64,000 bases of DNA from Burkholderia lata (GTDB lineage: Bacteria > Pseudomonadota > Gammaproteobacteria > Burkholderiales > Burkholderiaceae), in the NCBI RefSeq assembly GCF_000012945.1, contig NC_007510.1, positions 930,001 to 994,000 on the forward strand. Reading direction: 5' to 3'. Positions 53,380 to 62,267 of the stretch are shown piece by piece (the stretch's first letter is position 1; each line of letters begins with the position of its first letter). The notes beneath the pieces were generated by a model. That model did not search any database. It saw only the letters and a program-made list of their open reading frames with translations, and was not told where the DNA came from. A program made the position numbers and the translations under genes.

Positions 53380-56300
53380 TCATTTGTCTCCTTCAGCTGC
53401 TTCAAAAGACTTTGCCTGCGCCACATTTGTTGCGATGAGCAACGGAAAAGACCGTTCGTAAAAATGAACTTTGGCGTCACGGGCCTGCCCCGACAAGATC
53501 ATGTCCTTACAATCACTCACTTGCTGCACGAGTGTGAAATTTTCGAGTAGGCGTTTGCATTCATCAAGGCCGGCCTTCGTTAGTGCCATTGCGTTTGGAT
53601 CGTTTCGCATAACGCGCAGATATTGCGTTTGCAGCCACGTGGCGATCTCTTGTCGAGGAATCAGGAAGCTCAAAATCGGATACGGCATGGGCCGAGCCAT
53701 TCCCAACTCAATGGCGCCTGATACGCCCTGCGCCACACACATCGACGCCAAAATATGCGCCCGGCGCTGCTGCTCAGGGAACGTCAGGACGTCTTCATGC
53801 CTAAAGAGCATCATGCGTGGGCTCGGGCCCGTGCCGACTGTCGCTGGGCTGCTGGCATTCGTGGCGTTGCCGGCGCTTGCAGTTGCTTGCTCTGCGCCGA
53901 CGCTGTCAGGGCCGTGCGTCATTATTTGCGATTCTAATCGCGCTTTCAGTTCATCCCACGCTTCATTACTCAATATCCCGGCTCTCGAGAGAGGACTCTC
54001 CATATCTTGGAAAAAGCTGCCGAATTCCTTCCATTCAATCTGCTTTGTGCGGCCTCCGCCGCCAGCGCGTGCTTCCGTTCGAACTATTCCGGTTACGCGC
54101 TGGAGAATCTGATCTTGGGCCGATGCAGTTAGGCCAACAGCCTCGCGCATACGTAAGAACTCTTTGCCAGACACCGACCAGTTCGAAATATTTCCGACCT
54201 GTCGCAACGATGGTGATGGCCAGACGAAGGCCGTCAAGTCGCCGCCTTGGTTGCCATGTTCATACCAACTCGCAGGATTGAAGCAATCCTCGGCACTCGC
54301 AATGAAGTTCGAAAGCGTTGAATGGTAGCTCACGACTAGCTCTTTTTTTGCACGGGTTAGTGCTACGTAGAGCTTACATAATTCTCGATATGATTCGTGT
54401 TCGGGTAAATTTGGGTGAGGAATCACACCGTCACGACAATTCAATACGATCATCAGGTCGAATTCGAAACCTTTAGTCTGCTCCAAATCGGAAACAAAGA
54501 GCGACTGTGCTGACACGTCGGTTGTACCACAGAGCGCGGATAGCCCGAGACTCGTCGCCATTTGTTCAATGGCTGGCTGGGAGTAGCCACAGACGGCTAT
54601 GCATATCTTGTGGCTCGGCATGCCCTGGAGATTGTCGCGCGCGTAGGCAAGTGCGAATGACAATTCCTCACTTATGGACCTGGCTCGTAAGAGAAGCGGC
54701 TTGGCGGATGAGAAGTTGGCGAACTCGGGCTGTAGGATTTCGAGGTCGACTGTGCCGGTGGGAATTTTCCCGAACGATCGAGTCAAGACCTCATACGCAG
54801 CGGTGAGAATCTGACGGCTATTCCTATAATTTTGATTCAAGCGGATCCAGCGTTGTGAGGGAAGATCAACACCGGCGTCCTTCATATGCAAATACTTCGT
54901 ATGTACGGTCTGTGCGGCGTCTCCGCAGAGGAATAGGTCGTTTTCTCCTTCACGTGTCAACCGGCGAACAATGCGAAGCTCTAGCGTTCCTAGATCCTGC
55001 ACCTCATCTACTAAGACGTGATCAAATTCTGGTTGCAGCGCTTCCAGATGCGGCGACAATGCGGTAACGATGCCTCCGTCATCAATCGCCCCTACAGCGG
55101 CCATCTTCTTTTCCCAACCAGCTAGGCCGCGCAGGACAGCCTCGCGATAGCGTCCTTCCAAACCAATTACCCGTCCAACCCGATCCATTCCGAGATACGC
55201 ATCGCGCTCTCCTGGCCCGAATGCGCTCCGTGCATAGTCCAGCTCCTGTCGGAGGTAGTCTTGGGGCAAGACGCCACGAGCAAGAAGCGTGCGAACAACA
55301 TCAAACATAACATCCGCGTCTTGGTTATTGGCTTGGCAGTGAAAGTATTCTTCCCAAATATCGTCAATATGTTCTGCTGCGGCGAATTCATTGCGTTGCA
55401 CAATTCGTTTGCCATAGTAGTCCCGCTTGCCAGGGTCTAGTGTTATCAATTTTTCTCGGCACAGCGCAAAGACAGACTTCACGCGTAAGTTTTTTGGTCG
55501 TGCGGGACCACACTCAGCATCAATGAGTTCGTCGATCAGTCTCGCAAGTGCCTCATTCAGCGTGAGCACGAGCACTTGCTTCTCCGGGGCGACTCTGGCT
55601 AGACGTAACGCGCGATGGATCACCACACATGTCTTGCCCGAACCGGACACGCCTGCTAGCCGGGTAGGTCCAGGAAAGTCGCGATCGACGAACTCACGCT
55701 GTCTAGGATGCAGATAGAGCATCCATTGCTTGAAATCAGCGGTCTTGACGAAATGCTCGAACAAGATTGGATCGATATCTTGTACGCGTACTGTTGCGTC
55801 CCCGGATACAATTTTTTCAGTTTCTGCGTTGGTGAGCGTCTCGACTTTTCTCGCTTCATTATCCATCAGATCGATGCGCGACTTAGCTCGTACAAGATCT
55901 CCGGATCGTAATGCTAGTAGGACGTCCAAAACGGCATCAGCCTGATTTTGGTGTTCGATCTTGCTAGCGATTTCGAGGATGAAATCTTCTGAAGTATCCG
56001 ATTCAACATGGTGAATGTGAGTCAACACTTCTTCGTTCAATCCGACCAGAAGGCGGGTTCTGTAGCGCCCGGGCAACTGATCAATGACTGGACCGCTGCT
56101 CATCCAATCGATCTCGGAATGAACTAGACCCTTTCTTCCCTCTTGGCGATCCGAAACGTACACTGGTGCAACGCTAAAACCGCCATCCTGTTCTCGGGCA
56201 ATAAAATCCAGTCCTTTGTTGGTATCGAGCCAGTTGTCGACTGTCTCGTGATCGCCGGCAAATAGAAAAATGCACAGGTTGTTGCTGTATGCCGTTACAA

Positions 56301-56538
56301 GTCGAGCGTATCCGGTGAGGTCAAATTTCCGGCAATGCATGATCCTTGATTCGCCGCGAGTTGTCAGCGTGAGACCGTCGAAAACGGAAGCGAAAGTCGA
56401 TTCTCCGATCCGTGCTTTACCCCAAGCCTGAAACACGCGTTCTCCGGCCTTCTGATACTGCCCCCCCTTCTGATACAGCTTCTTGAGCGATGCGGTGAAA
56501 TCCGCCCCCTGTATGAATTCAATCTTGTTCTGTGTCAT
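53380..56538 (-). CDS. UvrD/Rep-like superfamily 1 helicase with N-terminal RelE-like domain
   Basis: About 1,050 residues from the ATG at 56538 (the frame opens 55 codons earlier, at 56703, with non-helicase-like sequence). Residues about 1-115 resemble a RelE-type fold (QYQKAGERVFQAWGKARIGE, CRKFDLTGYARLVTAYSNN, CIFLFAGDHETVDNW). Helicase motifs: Walker A GVSGSGKTCVVIHRA (296-310), DEVQDLGTLE (511-520), LNQNYRNSRQI (567-577), LEQTKGFEFDLMIVL and LYVALTRAKKELVVSYH. The C-terminal 250 residues are unassigned. Low GC, no neighbour on its strand. Probably a DNA-unwinding subunit of a defence system. Confidence 0.85.
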   Translation of the reverse strand: MTQNKIEFIQGADFTASLKKLYQKGGQYQKAGERVFQAWGKARIGESTFASVFDGLTLTTRGESRIMHCRKFDLTGYARLVTAYSNNLCIFLFAGDHETVDNWLDTNKGLDFIAREQDGGFSVAPVYVSDRQEGRKGLVHSEIDWMSSGPVIDQLPGRYRTRLLVGLNEEVLTHIHHVESDTSEDFILEIASKIEHQNQADAVLDVLLALRSGDLVRAKSRIDLMDNEARKVETLTNAETEKIVSGDATVRVQDIDPILFEHFVKTADFKQWMLYLHPRQREFVDRDFPGPTRLAGVSGSGKTCVVIHRALRLARVAPEKQVLVLTLNEALARLIDELIDAECGPARPKNLRVKSVFALCREKLITLDPGKRDYYGKRIVQRNEFAAAEHIDDIWEEYFHCQANNQDADVMFDVVRTLLARGVLPQDYLRQELDYARSAFGPGERDAYLGMDRVGRVIGLEGRYREAVLRGLAGWEKKMAAVGAIDDGGIVTALSPHLEALQPEFDHVLVDEVQDLGTLELRIVRRLTREGENDLFLCGDAAQTVHTKYLHMKDAGVDLPSQRWIRLNQNYRNSRQILTAAYEVLTRSFGKIPTGTVDLEILQPEFANFSSAKPLLLRARSISEELSFALAYARDNLQGMPSHKICIAVCGYSQPAIEQMATSLGLSALCGTTDVSAQSLFVSDLEQTKGFEFDLMIVLNCRDGVIPHPNLPEHESYRELCKLYVALTRAKKELVVSYHSTLSNFIASAEDCFNPASWYEHGNQGGDLTAFVWPSPSLRQVGNISNWSVSGKEFLRMREAVGLTASAQDQILQRVTGIVRTEARAGGGGRTKQIEWKEFGSFFQDMESPLSRAGILSNEAWDELKARLESQIMTHGPDSVGAEQATASAGNATNASSPATVGTGPSPRMMLFRHEDVLTFPEQQRRAHILASMCVAQGVSGAIELGMARPMPYPILSFLIPRQEIATWLQTQYLRVMRNDPNAMALTKAGLDECKRLLENFTLVQQVSDCKDMILSGQARDAKVHFYERSFPLLIATNVAQAKSFEAAEGDK

Positions 56539-57206
56539 TTCTGGTCTGATCCCCGTTGTGGCAATCGCCTCAAATAGCAGCATAAATGCGATCGTTTCGC
56601 TGCCATTTTGCCATCGTCGTAACGGTACAGAAAAGACAAATGTATGCAGCCCGCCATCTTCGCGGCTCCCATCAGGGCAGCGCGTGCGTAGCGCATCGAT
56701 CAACCTCTGACAGCGGAGGGCTAGTGAAGGCCGTCGGAGGTCGGTCTGGCCGCACGGAACTGTAGCCTGCGCCGGATATGTAGGGCCTTGGGCGCATTAG
56801 GCTCGCTCGAAATGGAAGTGTATGCAGTCCCCGACAAGGCATGGGAGCATACGAGCGAAAACCCGTGTAACGAGGCCACTGGTCCACCGGAAGGTGCCAG
56901 TGAAGCATTGACAACCTCCGTTCCGTAATGAGCTCGCGGCAAGCCTGCGTCAACCTGTCGGCAGTTGGGCTGTATCGGGCGCGTGGCGGGAGGGGCGGAT
57001 ACGCGAGCCTTCTCGGCGCTACAATCTTGGTGAAACGATCACGCGCCTCACGACGAAGCGTCGTTGACGCAGCGAATTGGACGAATGCTCTGCGGGCGTT
57101 AAAACGTTCGCCGGCGGTTCGTAACCTGATCGCGTCGACCGGCGCTATCGGCGTGCTGTATCCTTACAACTACGACAAATGTCCCGCAACCCACATGGGT
57201 CCGCAA
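56539..57206. other. Gap between the divergent helicase and RelE-like genes
   Basis: About 670 bp, no supported gene. It must hold both promoters. A TTGACA at 56908-56913 and a TACAAT at 57020-57025 are candidate elements but are not correctly spaced from partners that I can name. If the helicase starts at 56703 the gap shrinks to 503 bp. Confidence 0.5.
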
Positions 57207-57518
57207 ATGAATACGCGATTGTACTTCTCACAGAGATTCGAGCGGAAGGCAGACTTGCTCGATAACTCAGTCCAACCTCGGCTACGGAATCGACTCTCCG
57301 CTATCGAGGCTGCCCCGATTGACGTGTTGATTACCCAATCTCATAAGCTAGAGCAGCCACGCTTTCATCGAGAGAATGACGATCGCGGCCAATTGTGGGT
57401 TACCAGATTGTTTGACGACTATCGGATGATTTTTCGCCGAACCGAGAGAGATGCAATCGAATTGGTTGATATCGCGGCTCACGCTGATCTGCGAAAATTC
57501 GCGGGGGGAGTCAGGTGA
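57207..57518 (+). CDS. RelE/ParE-like toxin-fold protein
   Basis: A 103-residue protein from the ATG at 57207: LYFSQRFERKADLLDNSVQP, PRLRNRLSAIEAAPIDVLIT, QLWVTRLFDDYRMIFRRTER and DAIELVDIAAHADLRKFA. The last two segments form the RelE/ParE-type strand-helix end (YRMIFR, VDIAAHADLRKF). No antitoxin gene is visible upstream or downstream. Stop overlaps the GTG start of the Shedu-like gene (GTGA), so the two are coupled. A second RelE-like domain is at the N-terminus of the divergent helicase. Confidence 0.6.
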   Translation: MNTRLYFSQRFERKADLLDNSVQPRLRNRLSAIEAAPIDVLITQSHKLEQPRFHRENDDRGQLWVTRLFDDYRMIFRRTERDAIELVDIAAHADLRKFAGGVR

Positions 57519-58252
57519 AAGGCTTCAAACAGTTTAGCTTTGATAAAACGCTCCTCCGGACCGAGTGTGACATTTTGAAGAATACCCTCAAGAAGGGTCA
57601 AAATCTGTCGCTGGACGAGGACGCTCATCTTTCTCCGATTTTTAAAAAATCCCCGAACCTTGTATCGATTATTGCCTCGGCATTCGGCGGTGTTGCGGAT
57701 CCCAACCTAATTGCATCGGAATATTGGATTCTTGATAAACTTCGATGCGACTTCGCTGTTGCAAATTTCCGCCACAAGAAATTTTGCTTCATAGAGATTG
57801 AGGACGCCAAGCAGAACAGTATTTTTGTTGAGCGCAAGCCGGACCAGTTCAATGGGCTCATGGGAAAGTCTCCATACTTCGACTGGGCACAGCGATTCGA
57901 GCATGGAACGAGTCAGATGGTCGATTGGATTCGGATTTTGAAAGATGAAGAGAAGACTGACAACTTCCGAGCGCATTTTGGTTCATCGAACGACTTCGAG
58001 GCAGAATTCGTTTTAGTGATCGGTCGCGACGAGTTCCTCGATGACAATCAGAGACAACGTCTTGCTTGGAGATCGAAGAACGTCTTAACCGCCGGGCATA
58101 AAGTGAAAAGTATTACGTACGACGAGGTAGTGTCCGAGGCTGAGTGGGAGCTCGATACTTACGGCCCCGCGGCAGATGCCGATGCATCCATTGCCGACGC
58201 GTCGGTTGCAGTAGCTTTGGATGGACCACTGAAGGATGGTGGGTCGGCGTGA
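57515..58252 (+). CDS. Shedu-like nuclease (DUF4263, SduA-type)
   Basis: A 245-residue protein from the GTG at 57515 with GGGGGAG upstream. Core LRCDFAVANFRHKKFCFIEI then EDAKQ has the PD-(D/E)xK arrangement (Asp in CDFAV; Glu-x-Glu in IEIED, with no lysine in the usual spot), followed by QRFEHGTSQMVDWIRILKDE, which parallels the conserved Gln helix of DUF4263. SduA proteins are nucleases of the single-gene Shedu anti-phage system. Here the gene is coupled to a RelE-like gene and faces a UvrD-like helicase. Ends near an Ala/Asp-rich tail; a hairpin follows at 58263. Confidence 0.65.
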   Translation: MKGFKQFSFDKTLLRTECDILKNTLKKGQNLSLDEDAHLSPIFKKSPNLVSIIASAFGGVADPNLIASEYWILDKLRCDFAVANFRHKKFCFIEIEDAKQNSIFVERKPDQFNGLMGKSPYFDWAQRFEHGTSQMVDWIRILKDEEKTDNFRAHFGSSNDFEAEFVLVIGRDEFLDDNQRQRLAWRSKNVLTAGHKVKSITYDEVVSEAEWELDTYGPAADADASIADASVAVALDGPLKDGGSA

Positions 58253-58262
58253 CGAGTTTTAG

Positions 58263-58298
58263 TTTTAGTGAGTTGGTGGCACAGTTGAATCACTAAAA
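58263..58298 (+). terminator. Possible terminator hairpin after the Shedu-like gene
   Basis: Arms ttttagtga (58263-58271) and tcactaaaa (58290-58298), 18-nt loop, AT-rich, no T-run. It lies 12 bp after the stop and just before the convergent ribE stop at 58305. Confidence 0.4.
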
Positions 58299-58304
58299 TA
58301 CTAA

Positions 58305-58940
58305 CTATTTCGATGTCATATGGCTGTCCTTAGCCGCGCTCATCATTCGTTCGACATACCGCGCGATCATGTCGACTTTGAGATTGACCTTGTCGCCGGC
58401 TTTCACGTGCCGCAGCGTCGTGACCTCGACCGTATGCGGAATCAGGTTGATCGAGAACTCGCAGCCGTCCGCGCGATCGTCGATCGTGTTGACGGTCAGG
58501 CTCACGCCGTTGACCGTGATCGACCCCTTGTACGCGAGATAGCGGCCGAGTTCGCGCGGCGCGACGATGCGCAGTTCGTGCGATTCGCCGACGGGCTCGA
58601 ACCGCGACACCGTGCCGAGTCCGTCCACATGACCCGACACGATGTGCCCGCCGAGGCGGTCGTGCGCGCGCAATGCCTTCTCGAGGTTCACGTCGCCGGG
58701 TGTTGCGAGGCCGACTGTGCGGTTCAGGCTTTCGCGCGACACGTCGACGTCGAACGCGGCGTCGGATTTTTCGATCACCGTCATGCATGCGCCCTGGATC
58801 GCGATGCTGTCGCCGAGCGCCACATCGGCGAGGTCGAGCCCGCCGGCCAGCACGGTGAGGCGCACACCCGCATCGGCCGACGCGCCGAGCGGCTGGATCG
58901 ATTCGATACGGCCGACGGCCGCGACAATGCCGCTAAACAT
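58305..58940 (-). CDS. ribE: Riboflavin synthase RibE (alpha subunit)
   Basis: Dismutates two 6,7-dimethyl-8-ribityllumazine to riboflavin plus pyrimidine. The 211-residue protein consists of two lumazine-binding repeats: MFSGIVAAVGRIESIQP, GACMTVIE, VSRESLNRTVGL and, in the second, GHIVSGHVDGLGTVSRFEP, KGSITVNGVSLTVN. Start at 58940 is standard. The final codons (KDSHMTSK) may be new, because the low-GC island starts right after. Also called ribC in E. coli. Confidence 0.95.
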   Translation of the reverse strand: MFSGIVAAVGRIESIQPLGASADAGVRLTVLAGGLDLADVALGDSIAIQGACMTVIEKSDAAFDVDVSRESLNRTVGLATPGDVNLEKALRAHDRLGGHIVSGHVDGLGTVSRFEPVGESHELRIVAPRELGRYLAYKGSITVNGVSLTVNTIDDRADGCEFSINLIPHTVEVTTLRHVKAGDKVNLKVDMIARYVERMMSAAKDSHMTSK

Positions 58941-58954
58941 CGTGACGCTCCCGT

Positions 58955-60076
58955 TCAGTGAGCGGCGTCGGGCGGCGCGAAGCGCGCGAGGATTCGCAGA
59001 TCGTCGCCGACCCGCTCGAACCCGTGGAACGACAACCGCGTACGTGCGTCGAGGTTCGCCGGAGCCGCGAGGTCGAACATGCCGGCCGCATCGGCGCCCA
59101 GCAGGCTCGGCGCGAGGTAGACGAGCAATTCGTCGACGCACTGCTCGCGCAGCAGCGAGCCGTTCAGCTTGTGGCCCGCCTCGACGTGCAGCTCGTTGAC
59201 GCCGCGCGCGCCGAGCGCTGCCAGCATCGCGGGCAGGTCGACCTTGCCTTGCGCATTCGCGATCGGCACGATTTCCGCGCCACGGGCCTTCAGCACGTTC
59301 GCACGTAATTCACTGGCGGCGTCGAGCCGGCCGCAGAAGATCAGCAGCGGCGCGCCTTCGAGCAGCCGCGCATCGAGCGGCAGGTCGAGGCGGCTGTCCA
59401 CCAGGATGCGCTGCGGCTGGCGCGGCGTGTCGATGCCGCGCACGGTCAGCAGCGGATTGTCTTCGCGCACGGTGCCGATGCCGGTGAGGATCGCGCAGGC
59501 GCGCGCACGCCACGCATGCCCGTCGAGGCGCGCGGCCTCGCCGGTGATCCACTGGCTTTCGCCGGACGGCAGCGCGGTGCGGCCGTCGAGCGACGCGGCG
59601 GTCTTCATCCGCACCCACGGGCGGCCGCGCGTCATCCGCGACACGAAGCCGATGTTCAGCTCACCGGCTTCATGCGCGAGCAGCCCGCAGCGCACGTCGA
59701 TGCCCGCGTCGCGCAGCATCCCGAGACCGCGCCCCGATACCTGCGGGTTCGGGTCTTCCATCGCGGCGACGACCTTCGCGACGCGTGCTTCGATCAGCGC
59801 GTTCGCGCACGGCGGCGTGCGGCCGAAATGGCTGCACGGCTCGAGCGTCACGTAGACGGTCGAACCGGCAACGTCGTAGCCGCGGGCACGCGCGTCCTTC
59901 AGCGCCTGCACTTCAGCGTGATCCTGGCCGGCCGGCTGCGTGAAGCCTTCGCCGATCACCTCGCCGTCCTTGACGATCACGCAGCCGACACGCGGGTTCG
60001 GCGCCGTCGTATACATGCCGCGCGCGGCGAGCGTCAGCGCGCGCTGCATGTGGGCGAAATCGATATCCGAGAACAT
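58955..60076 (-). CDS. ribD: Bifunctional riboflavin deaminase/reductase RibD
   Basis: Deaminates and reduces the pyrimidine intermediate of riboflavin synthesis. N-terminal CDA-fold deaminase (residues 1-145) with zinc ligands His53 (GQDHAEVQAL), Cys81 and Cys90 (EPCSHFGRTPPC); C-terminal NADPH reductase with VRMKTAASLDGRTAL and LLVYLAPSLLG. 373 residues, normal length. Follows hemL by 15 bp; gap to ribE is 14 bp. Confidence 0.97.
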   Translation of the reverse strand: MFSDIDFAHMQRALTLAARGMYTTAPNPRVGCVIVKDGEVIGEGFTQPAGQDHAEVQALKDARARGYDVAGSTVYVTLEPCSHFGRTPPCANALIEARVAKVVAAMEDPNPQVSGRGLGMLRDAGIDVRCGLLAHEAGELNIGFVSRMTRGRPWVRMKTAASLDGRTALPSGESQWITGEAARLDGHAWRARACAILTGIGTVREDNPLLTVRGIDTPRQPQRILVDSRLDLPLDARLLEGAPLLIFCGRLDAASELRANVLKARGAEIVPIANAQGKVDLPAMLAALGARGVNELHVEAGHKLNGSLLREQCVDELLVYLAPSLLGADAAGMFDLAAPANLDARTRLSFHGFERVGDDLRILARFAPPDAAH

Positions 60077-60091
60077 GCGCGCGGACCCGGG

Positions 60092-61375
60092 TCAGGCAGC
60101 GAGTGCCGCGAATGCGCGGCGCGCGGCCGCGAGCGTCGCGTCGATCACCGCGTCGTCGTGCGTGCTCGACACGAAGCCGGCCTCGTACGCGGACGGCGCG
60201 AAGTACACGCCTTCGTCGAGCATCAGGTGGAAGAAGCGGTTGAAGCGCTCGGTATCGCTCTTCGTCACTTCGGCGAAGCTGGTCGGCACGCGTTCGGTGA
60301 AGTAGAGGCCGAACATCGCGCCGATCGAGTCGGCCACGAACGGCACGCCGGCCGCACGCGCTTCGGCCGCGAGGCCGTCGGCGAGCCGCTTCGTCTGCGC
60401 GGTGAGCGCGTCGTAGAAGCCAGGTGCCTGGATCAACTGCAGCGTCTTCAAGCCCGCGGCGACCGCGATCGGGTTGCCCGACAGCGTGCCGGCCTGGTAG
60501 ACGCCGCCGAGCGGCGCGAGGTGGGCCATGATGTCGCGGCGGCCGCCGAACGCGGCAGCCGGCATCCCGCCGCCGATCACCTTGCCGAGGCAGGTGAGGT
60601 CGGCCGTGATCCCGTAATGTTGCTGTGCGCCGCCGAGCGCGACGCGGAACCCGCACATCACTTCGTCGAAGATCAGCACGGCGCCGTGCTTCGTGCACAG
60701 CGCGCGCAGCGCGTTCAGGAATTCCGGCGTGCCGCGCACGAGGTTCATGTTGCCCGCGACCGGCTCGACGATCACGGCGGCGATCTCGTCGCCGAACGCG
60801 CCGAACGCTTCTTCGAGCGCGGCGACGTTGTTGTATTCGAGGACGGTCGTGTGTTTAGCGATGTCGGCGGGCACGCCGGCCGACGTCGGGTTGCCGAACG
60901 TCAGCAGGCCCGAGCCGGCCTTCACGAGCAGGCTGTCCGCGTGGCCGTGGTAGCAGCCCTCGAACTTGACGATGCGGCTGCGGCCGGTGAAGCCGCGCGC
61001 GAGACGCAGCGCGCTCATCGTGGCCTCGGTGCCGCTCGACACCATCCGCACCTGCTCGATCGACGGCACGAGCTTGCAGATTTCCTCGGCGATCTCGATC
61101 TCGGCTTCGGTCGGCGCGCCGAACGAGAAACCATCGGCGAGCACGTTCTGCACGGCCGACAGCACTTCCGGATGGACGTGGCCGACGATCATCGGGCCCC
61201 ACGAGCCGATGTAGTCGATGTACTGCTTGCCGTCGGCATCCCAGAAATACGGGCCTTGCGCGCGCGCGACGAAGCGCGGCGTGCCGCCGACCGAACGGAA
61301 TGCGCGCACCGGCGAGTTGACGCCGCCGGGAATGGTCTTCTGGGCGCGTTCGAAGAGGATCTGATTGTTGGACAT
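60092..61375 (-). CDS. hemL: Glutamate-1-semialdehyde 2,1-aminomutase HemL
   Basis: Makes 5-aminolevulinate, the haem precursor, from glutamate-1-semialdehyde with PLP. The 427-residue protein has [61 protein letters not shown] and the PLP lysine Lys265 in [10 protein letters not shown]. Start at the ATG 61375 after AGAAGGA-like ribosome site. First gene of the hemL-ribD-ribE series. Confidence 0.98.
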   Translation of the reverse strand: MSNNQILFERAQKTIPGGVNSPVRAFRSVGGTPRFVARAQGPYFWDADGKQYIDYIGSWGPMIVGHVHPEVLSAVQNVLADGFSFGAPTEAEIEIAEEICKLVPSIEQVRMVSSGTEATMSALRLARGFTGRSRIVKFEGCYHGHADSLLVKAGSGLLTFGNPTSAGVPADIAKHTTVLEYNNVAALEEAFGAFGDEIAAVIVEPVAGNMNLVRGTPEFLNALRALCTKHGAVLIFDEVMCGFRVALGGAQQHYGITADLTCLGKVIGGGMPAAAFGGRRDIMAHLAPLGGVYQAGTLSGNPIAVAAGLKTLQLIQAPGFYDALTAQTKRLADGLAAEARAAGVPFVADSIGAMFGLYFTERVPTSFAEVTKSDTERFNRFFHLMLDEGVYFAPSAYEAGFVSSTHDDAVIDATLAAARRAFAALAA

Positions 61376-61554
61376 GGACGAAACCTGCGAGAGAGGGGCG
61401 CGGGGGCCTGTGCACGGGCCGCGGCGCCTGGGCGGAACGATCGTCCGATTGTACCGGAGACGCGCGCGGCGAGCCCGCGGCGCGGTCTGCGGCGTATCGG
61501 CGCGCGAGGGATCATCACGCGAGCCTGGAAGGAAGAGCGAGCGATTCGGCCCCG

Positions 61555-62019
61555 TTATCGATCCGGCAAGGGCGGCGGCTTGCGCTTGCCGGTCAGCTCG
61601 GCCCAGCGCTTCTCGAGCGGGCCTTCGACCATCGGCTTGATCACCGTGCCGGAGCTCTGCGCATCCCAGGTCTGCACCGAGTACGGATGGACGCGCAACG
61701 CGTCGCGCGCGATCACCACGTCCTGGTGCGCATCGACCAGCCAGTCGTATACGAAGTCGATGCACAGCCGGTAGCCGCGCTTCGTCGACGGATCGGGCAC
61801 CTCGTACGGCGCGCGCGTCACGTAGCCGGAGCCGAACACGCCCTTGGGTTCCTTCGCGACGCGATGCAGGAACACGCGGTCGCCCGGCAGGATGCCGCGC
61901 GCGAAGCCGCAGCCCCACACGTCATGCACGGCCTCGCCGGCCTTCACGCGCGCGGCGACGTCGGGCAGTTCGGGCCACGGCCATTTCTTGGGGCTCCAGA
62001 TCAACAGGAAAGCGGTCAT
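61555..62019 (-). CDS. EVE/PUA-like domain protein
   Basis: A 154-residue protein starting [20 protein letters not shown]; the pattern [47 protein letters not shown] and [15 protein letters not shown] resembles EVE and other PUA-related proteins thought to bind modified nucleic-acid bases. Fold assignment is by recollection and moderate. Predicted cytosolic; high GC, stands alone, divergent from a Bcr/CflA transporter. Confidence 0.55.
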   Translation of the reverse strand: MTAFLLIWSPKKWPWPELPDVAARVKAGEAVHDVWGCGFARGILPGDRVFLHRVAKEPKGVFGSGYVTRAPYEVPDPSTKRGYRLCIDFVYDWLVDAHQDVVIARDALRVHPYSVQTWDAQSSGTVIKPMVEGPLEKRWAELTGKRKPPPLPDR

Positions 62020-62267
62020 CGGTTCGGTCGGGCGTCGTATTGGTCAGACAAGAGGGGCGAGGAGCTGCAAGCTTAATCGAATCCCCGCGCGCGATCCCGC
62101 GTGGCCGGCGCCACGCCGGTGCTTTTCGGCCCGTCGTGCACTCGCGCCGCCAGCACGAAAAAAAGTTGCGCGTACAATCATGGGCCTGGGCGCACCGTTC
62201 GCGGCGCGGCCTCCCGTCTTCACCGCCACGCGCGCCCCGATGCGCACGGGCTCCATTCCGGATACCC

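Noticed and set aside
56928..57206. N-terminal extension of the RelE-like protein (total 196 residues)
   Set aside because: The extra 93 residues are low-complexity and the RelE-like fold begins at the later ATG; kept as intergenic.
59516..61774. 752-codon frame antisense to ribD/hemL
   Set aside because: Antisense shadow; the minus-strand genes are full length and diagnostic.
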